64,000 bases of DNA from Sipunculus nudus (Eukaryota; Annelida; Sipuncula; Golfingiida; Sipunculidae), in the NCBI GenBank assembly GCA_026874595.1, contig CM049317.1:27060401-27124400 (forward strand), in the 5' to 3' direction. Position numbers and translations under genes: made by a program. The notes beneath the pieces were generated by a model that was not told the origin of the DNA, ran no database searches, and worked only from the letters and a program-made list of their open reading frames with translations. Shown in pieces: positions 61,801-64,000 of the stretch (the stretch's first letter is position 1; each line of letters begins with the position of its first letter).

Positions 61801-62558
61801 CTAGGATTTACTTTAAATCCACACTTAAGGCTTATCGACTGGGTCGCTCTGGAAGTCTGGATTACCCTTCAACTTATGATAATATTAAAATGAACCCTTT
61901 TTCTGTGTTTCACGAGCTTCAAATTAAGATGTTCCACAATATTTGCAAGATTTCAGTCAGAGCATAGTTCGTTCAATGAACAATGGATGCTAGTAGAGTA
62001 CCACCTGCCGACCACCACTGTAGCATGACCTCATCTCTTTAACGACCATTTCTTTGTGCATTTAACAAAAGAATACCTTCATACATACACACAAATAAAA
62101 TCATTTTCGAGGTTGATCGAAAAGAATAAATTAACATACTGAATAGTAATACGACGCCACTGTGCAATCGGCCCCCCCCAAGACACACATACAAATGCAA
62201 TAGAAAAGTGATGAATTGATTTGCCTCAAAAAGTGGTTATTCTGTCTCAATCTTGACTGGCCAATTACATTATATATTTACAATCTTTCTTGTTTATTCA
62301 TGAAAACATATTGTTACAAGGTACATTGGCAAGTTTCAGCAATCGTTTAACTCGGTTCACGAATCTACCAAGTTAAATGACCAGACAGATTTAATTACAA
62401 GAGCAGGATGCTGTTCTTGAAGAATTCATCGAGAGAATGTGGAGTAAAATTCTTTTCCAGGCAGATTGTCACACAAGGGCGCAGAATAATCAAACCCGGT
62501 AGTTTATGGTGACATCATTGAGCATAGAAATACTATTTTTCATGTCACACTTATGACG

Positions 62559-62620
<62 letters not shown>

Positions 62621-63482
62621 CAAAATAATGACCATCAACGGAACCTCGATAAAGTGATCGCATTTTCAAGGTGGTCGTCTAAGCGAGGTCATATATACAT
62701 CCCCAGCAAGAAACAATTGAGACCGTGAACGAGTGGTCGTTAGTTAGAAGTTGTCTCTAAACCCAGGTGGTCTATAGGTGAGTTTCAGAGAGAGAGAGAA
62801 ACAGAGAGAGGGGGGGGGATAAAATGAAACTGACGCAGAAAAAAAATATGAAAATAGGGACTTCGACCATACACGGAGCAAACATTGGGTACTTGAACTT
62901 TGAAAATCAATTTATGAATTGTTTCTGAAATCTTTTGAAAATAAAATATGATTGATCTTGGAAAATGCCCGATGGACATTGTGACGTTGTTGCTCTAGAT
63001 TACACTGGCCTAAGTACAATAATCAACAGATCTACTCTATACAATCACGCACCCTTAACGAAACAACATATCCCTGAATATCCAATTAAAAAACGAACAC
63101 ACACAAGAACACACAGACACACGGAAGGTTCCCAATATAATCCATCGAAAAACAATAATAAAATATTTCCCGATTCGTAATTTGTTTCCTGAATCTAGAT
63201 TGGTCCCCAGGCATACCTTGCTTTGTCGTAGGAACCAGTCTACGCCTAACAACCTACCCCATATGTACTCCCTTTTGACAACCCAGTAAACCCGGGGTGG
63301 CCGACAAGGATCAGAGATTCCAAGTTTACGTCTGATGGCTCCCTCTGTCGGGCTGCGCGTCACGTCACGGAGCGTGTCACGTGGAGGGTCACATATATCG
63401 AGTGCCTGGCGCCAAGTGACAATTTCCCTCGTGACGTTCAGACAGGTCCCCTGCACGCACTGACCCGAACATTTGTAGCAAC
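53886..63482 (-). CDS. Paralogous two-CTLD type I membrane receptor, 5'-partial
   Basis: Minus-strand exons in transcript order: 63482-63258, 61104-61009, 60368-60165, 58768-58673, 58085-57999, 57283-57200, 56797-56683, 54141-53886. All borders are GT/AG; introns are phase 1 except the last (phase 2). The 1163 nt read through without a stop to TAG at 53886, about 387 residues. Order: CTLD-a (two exons), CTLD-b (two exons), two Thr/Ser stalk exons, transmembrane helix, basic/acidic tail. Exon order and phases mirror the + gene, with which it converges. CTLD-b ends with the standard cysteine/strand pattern (SCSVIRTDG ... VC ... FFCQ). EPN and WND motifs are absent. No signal-peptide exon was found between 63483 and 64000, so the 5' end is missing. 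Likely a surface recognition receptor; ligand unknown. Confidence 0.85.
54166..54245 (+). mobile_element. tRNA-like SINE head in the last intron of the - gene
   Basis: TGGTGGCTTAATGATTAAGG is box-A-like and GGTTCCGTTCGCGTCC box-B-like at tRNA spacing. The arms do not fold well enough for a working tRNA. It begins 25 bp from the tail exon's acceptor. Confidence 0.4.
54246..55065. other. Intron of the - gene; no exon seen
   Basis: AT-rich; nothing recognised. Confidence 0.5.
55066..55430 (+). mobile_element. tRNA-derived SINE
   Basis: Box-A-like TTGCTCAGGGGTAGAGC (55074-55090) with a paired D-arm, and T-arm TGAGTTCGAATCTCA with box B (55115-55129). Acceptor and anticodon stems are mispaired, so it is not a tRNA gene. 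A GC-richer body of about 300 bp follows. Opposite orientation to the host gene. Confidence 0.6.
55431..56682. other. Intron of the - gene with (TA)n tract
   Basis: (TA)n at 55824-55884. No exon recognised on either strand. Confidence 0.5.
56683..56797 (-). CDS. Paralogue exon: transmembrane helix
   Basis: Acceptor TATTTACAG, donor GTAAGC, 115 nt, phase 1 to phase 2. A hydrophobic run of about 27 residues (VVMIMLPLIAGLIGFFL and onward to FLCLYF) is followed by KRKR, the cytoplasmic stop-transfer signal. Type I topology. Confidence 0.9.
57200..57283 (-). CDS. Paralogue exon: stalk part 2
   Basis: Acceptor TGTATTCAG, donor GTGAGT, 84 nt, phase 1-1. Thr/Ser/Lys-rich linker (IDESTNTNSKMTTS, then TFILIKPPE), the likely membrane-proximal and O-glycosylated region. 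Similar in length to the preceding exon, consistent with exon duplication, but the sequences have diverged. Confidence 0.75.
57999..58085 (-). CDS. Paralogue exon: stalk part 1
   Basis: Acceptor ATTTTCAG, donor GTAAGT, 87 nt, phase 1-1. Encodes a Thr/Ser-containing linker (start DIPGSVTEGATVT) without cysteines or hydrophobic segments. Assigned from position, phase and continuous frame. Confidence 0.75.
58156..58303. mobile_element. Intact 148-bp MITE with TA target duplication
   Basis: CAGTGGAAACCCA at the left and its complement at the right (13 bp perfect), flanked by TA on both sides (58154-58155, 58304-58305). Interior repeats ACGACCA-type words. The TA duplication and CAGT ends suit the Tc1/mariner/pogo superfamily (inference). 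Confidence 0.75.
58673..58768 (-). CDS. Paralogue exon: second half of CTLD-b
   Basis: Acceptor ATGAACAG, donor GTAAGA, 96 nt, phase 1-1. It encodes SCSVIRTDGRIE, then TVC, then SFFCQ: the standard C-terminal CTLD pattern in which the second cysteine is usually preceded by a WND-type triplet. Here that triplet is missing. Confidence 0.86.
59171..59462. repeat. GGTTCC/GGAACC-word repeat
   Basis: AAGGTTCC and GGAACCTT words recur at least ten times in both orientations, with CCACTCAGTCCACTG twice (59249, 59399) and a TTAGAGTGTA right end. Probably a non-autonomous DNA transposon with internal palindromes; left end not found. Confidence 0.55.
59463..60164. other. Intron of the - gene; no exon seen
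   Basis: No motif recognised; pyrimidine-rich at about 59670-59720. Confidence 0.5.
60165..60368 (-). CDS. Paralogue exon: first half of CTLD-b
   Basis: Acceptor TTTCACAG, donor GTGAGT, 204 nt, phase 1-1. It begins CPRGVC, then N-V-T, TWAQALERC (W-x6-C), a basic helix region, PQC and VYWVV near the end. It shares the N-V-T, the W-x6-C and the VYWVV strand with the first half of CTLD-a, so the two domains arose by tandem duplication. Confidence 0.86.
60369..61008. other. Intron of the - gene; poly-C tract
   Basis: A 16-base C run at 60581-60596. Open frames on both strands at 60680-60940 have no domain motif. Confidence 0.5.
61009..61104 (-). CDS. Paralogue exon: second half of CTLD-a
   Basis: Acceptor TTTTCACAG, donor GTGAGT, 96 nt, phase 1-1. 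Short, with four cysteines and ending in FVCL, the position of the last CTLD cysteine. The loop that normally holds EPN and WND is shortened. Same size class as the 58673 exon, which suggests an internal domain duplication. Confidence 0.8.
61183..61463. mobile_element. MITE family M1, copy 2
   Basis: AAAGGTATGGTTCTCAGGCA left end, complement of AATAAGGTATGGTTCTCAGG at the right, same GC-rich subterminal blocks as copy 1 at 3038. Lies in an intron of the - gene. Copies 58 kb apart share orientation. Confidence 0.65.
61464..63257. other. Intron of the - gene with homopolymer and (TA)n tracts
   Basis: 15-base C run at 61530-61544; (TA)n at 62562-62620; an inverted CAGT/AACCTCG-type transposon remnant at about 62638-62780; (GA)n then G run at about 62788-62818. 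No further exon recognised. Confidence 0.5.
63258..63482 (-). CDS. Paralogue exon: first half of CTLD-a
   Basis: Acceptor ACCTTACAG, donor GTAGGT, 225 nt, phase 1-1. It opens with a cysteine-dense segment (CYKCSGQC, then C), then N-V-T, TWRQALDIC (the W-x6-C motif), a long Arg/Asp-rich insert and VYWVV, which stands where WIGL is usual. This is divergent from typical CTLDs but collinear with + exons 2-3. Confidence 0.82.
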
Positions 63483-63811
63483 CTGTAAGGTAGACAACGC
63501 AAATAAACTTAAAGGGATGCAAATACAAATACACTATAACCTCATTATCTCGCCAACATCAGGATCATAGCAATTTCATTGAGTAAAGCGGTTTTTGTAT
63601 TTTGTCGAAGGAATTAAACGGGAAAACGTGAAGTGATGAAAATATTGTTGGCATGTTTTATATATTATTATATGTACACATTGGCCACTAAAGCTATGTC
63701 TCACTTACCGCGGTTTACTTACGATTCATCAGTATCCTGAAGGTGTTGGAATACTTGGTATAGGACTTGTCCTAAATCGTATAGGACACCTTAGGGTACT
63801 TGTTTAAATGG
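63483..63811. other. Upstream intron of the - gene; no signal exon seen
   Basis: No minus-strand ATG followed by a hydrophobic run and a phase-1 donor could be found here. An imperfect palindrome surrounds 63741-63790 (AGGTGTTGGAATAC against GTATAGGACACCTT). Confidence 0.45.
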
Positions 63812-64000
63812 TTATGGGTGGTCGTTCTCTATGAAATGTTCAAAGATGGGAGAGCACATGGCCCCTGTTACAGACATGCTCACCCCTTTGAGCACCGACA
63901 GAAAAGTGATTAGGGTGTCAAAGCCTCCGAGCTTGGCAATGGCAAATACTCTTGTCATCCCAGGACGTAGATCATTGCCGTGAGATACTGCAGGAAAATG
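63812..64000 (-). other. Unidentified open frame running off the right edge
   Basis: Reading leftwards from 64000, one frame is open for 62 codons to TAA at 63814-63812, including FAIAKLGGFDTLITFLSVLK and GAMCSPIFEHFIENDHP. It is locally less AT-rich than its surroundings. I do not recognise it. It could be the 3' end of an upstream coding exon or a transposon gene fragment; it is not in a shape to be the receptor's signal-peptide exon. Confidence 0.3.

Overview
The window is eukaryotic, invertebrate nuclear DNA. It is AT-rich, has genes split by introns with GT/AG borders, many (TA)n microsatellites, and introns full of short non-autonomous transposons and satellite-like arrays. The repeats (tandem arrays bounded by subterminal inverted repeats and a 3' hairpin, like the HINE/'pearl' elements known from oysters and clams) and the C-type-lectin receptors point to a mollusc, most likely a bivalve. 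That taxonomic call is inference; no rRNA or mitochondrial marker is present to confirm it. I see no bacterial-type gene, operon, CRISPR array or rRNA.

Two protein-coding genes can be assembled exon by exon. On the + strand, nine exons between 15267 and 43767 join without a frame break into a 362-residue type I membrane protein: signal peptide, two C-type-lectin-like domains (CTLDs), a short Thr/Pro stalk, one transmembrane helix and a 34-residue tail. On the - strand, eight exons between 63482 and 53886 encode a paralogue of the same plan (two CTLDs, longer stalk, one transmembrane helix, 88-residue tail); its signal-peptide exon was not found and probably lies beyond the right edge. The genes converge tail to tail. 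In both, each CTLD is split over two phase-1/phase-1 exons. The calcium/sugar-binding motifs of classical C-type lectins (EPN/QPD and WND) are missing in all four CTLDs, so these look like protein-binding or otherwise modified receptors. At least two further CTLD relics (about 4.45-4.76 kb and 53.49-53.57 kb) suggest a larger receptor cluster.

Layout: 1-15 kb, no intact gene; dispersed repeats, MITEs, a long purine-rich tract and a CTLD relic. 15.3-43.8 kb, + gene, whose introns hold minisatellites and several HINE-like elements of three families (A, B, C), all in the gene's sense orientation. 43.9-47.05 kb, a double family-B element between the tail exon and a probable 3'UTR exon. 48-53.8 kb, intergenic, with repeat relics and a perfect 27-bp inverted repeat. 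53.9-63.5 kb, the compact - gene, free of HINE-like elements but with two MITEs and two tRNA-like SINE heads. 63.5-64 kb, a short unidentified open frame running off the edge.
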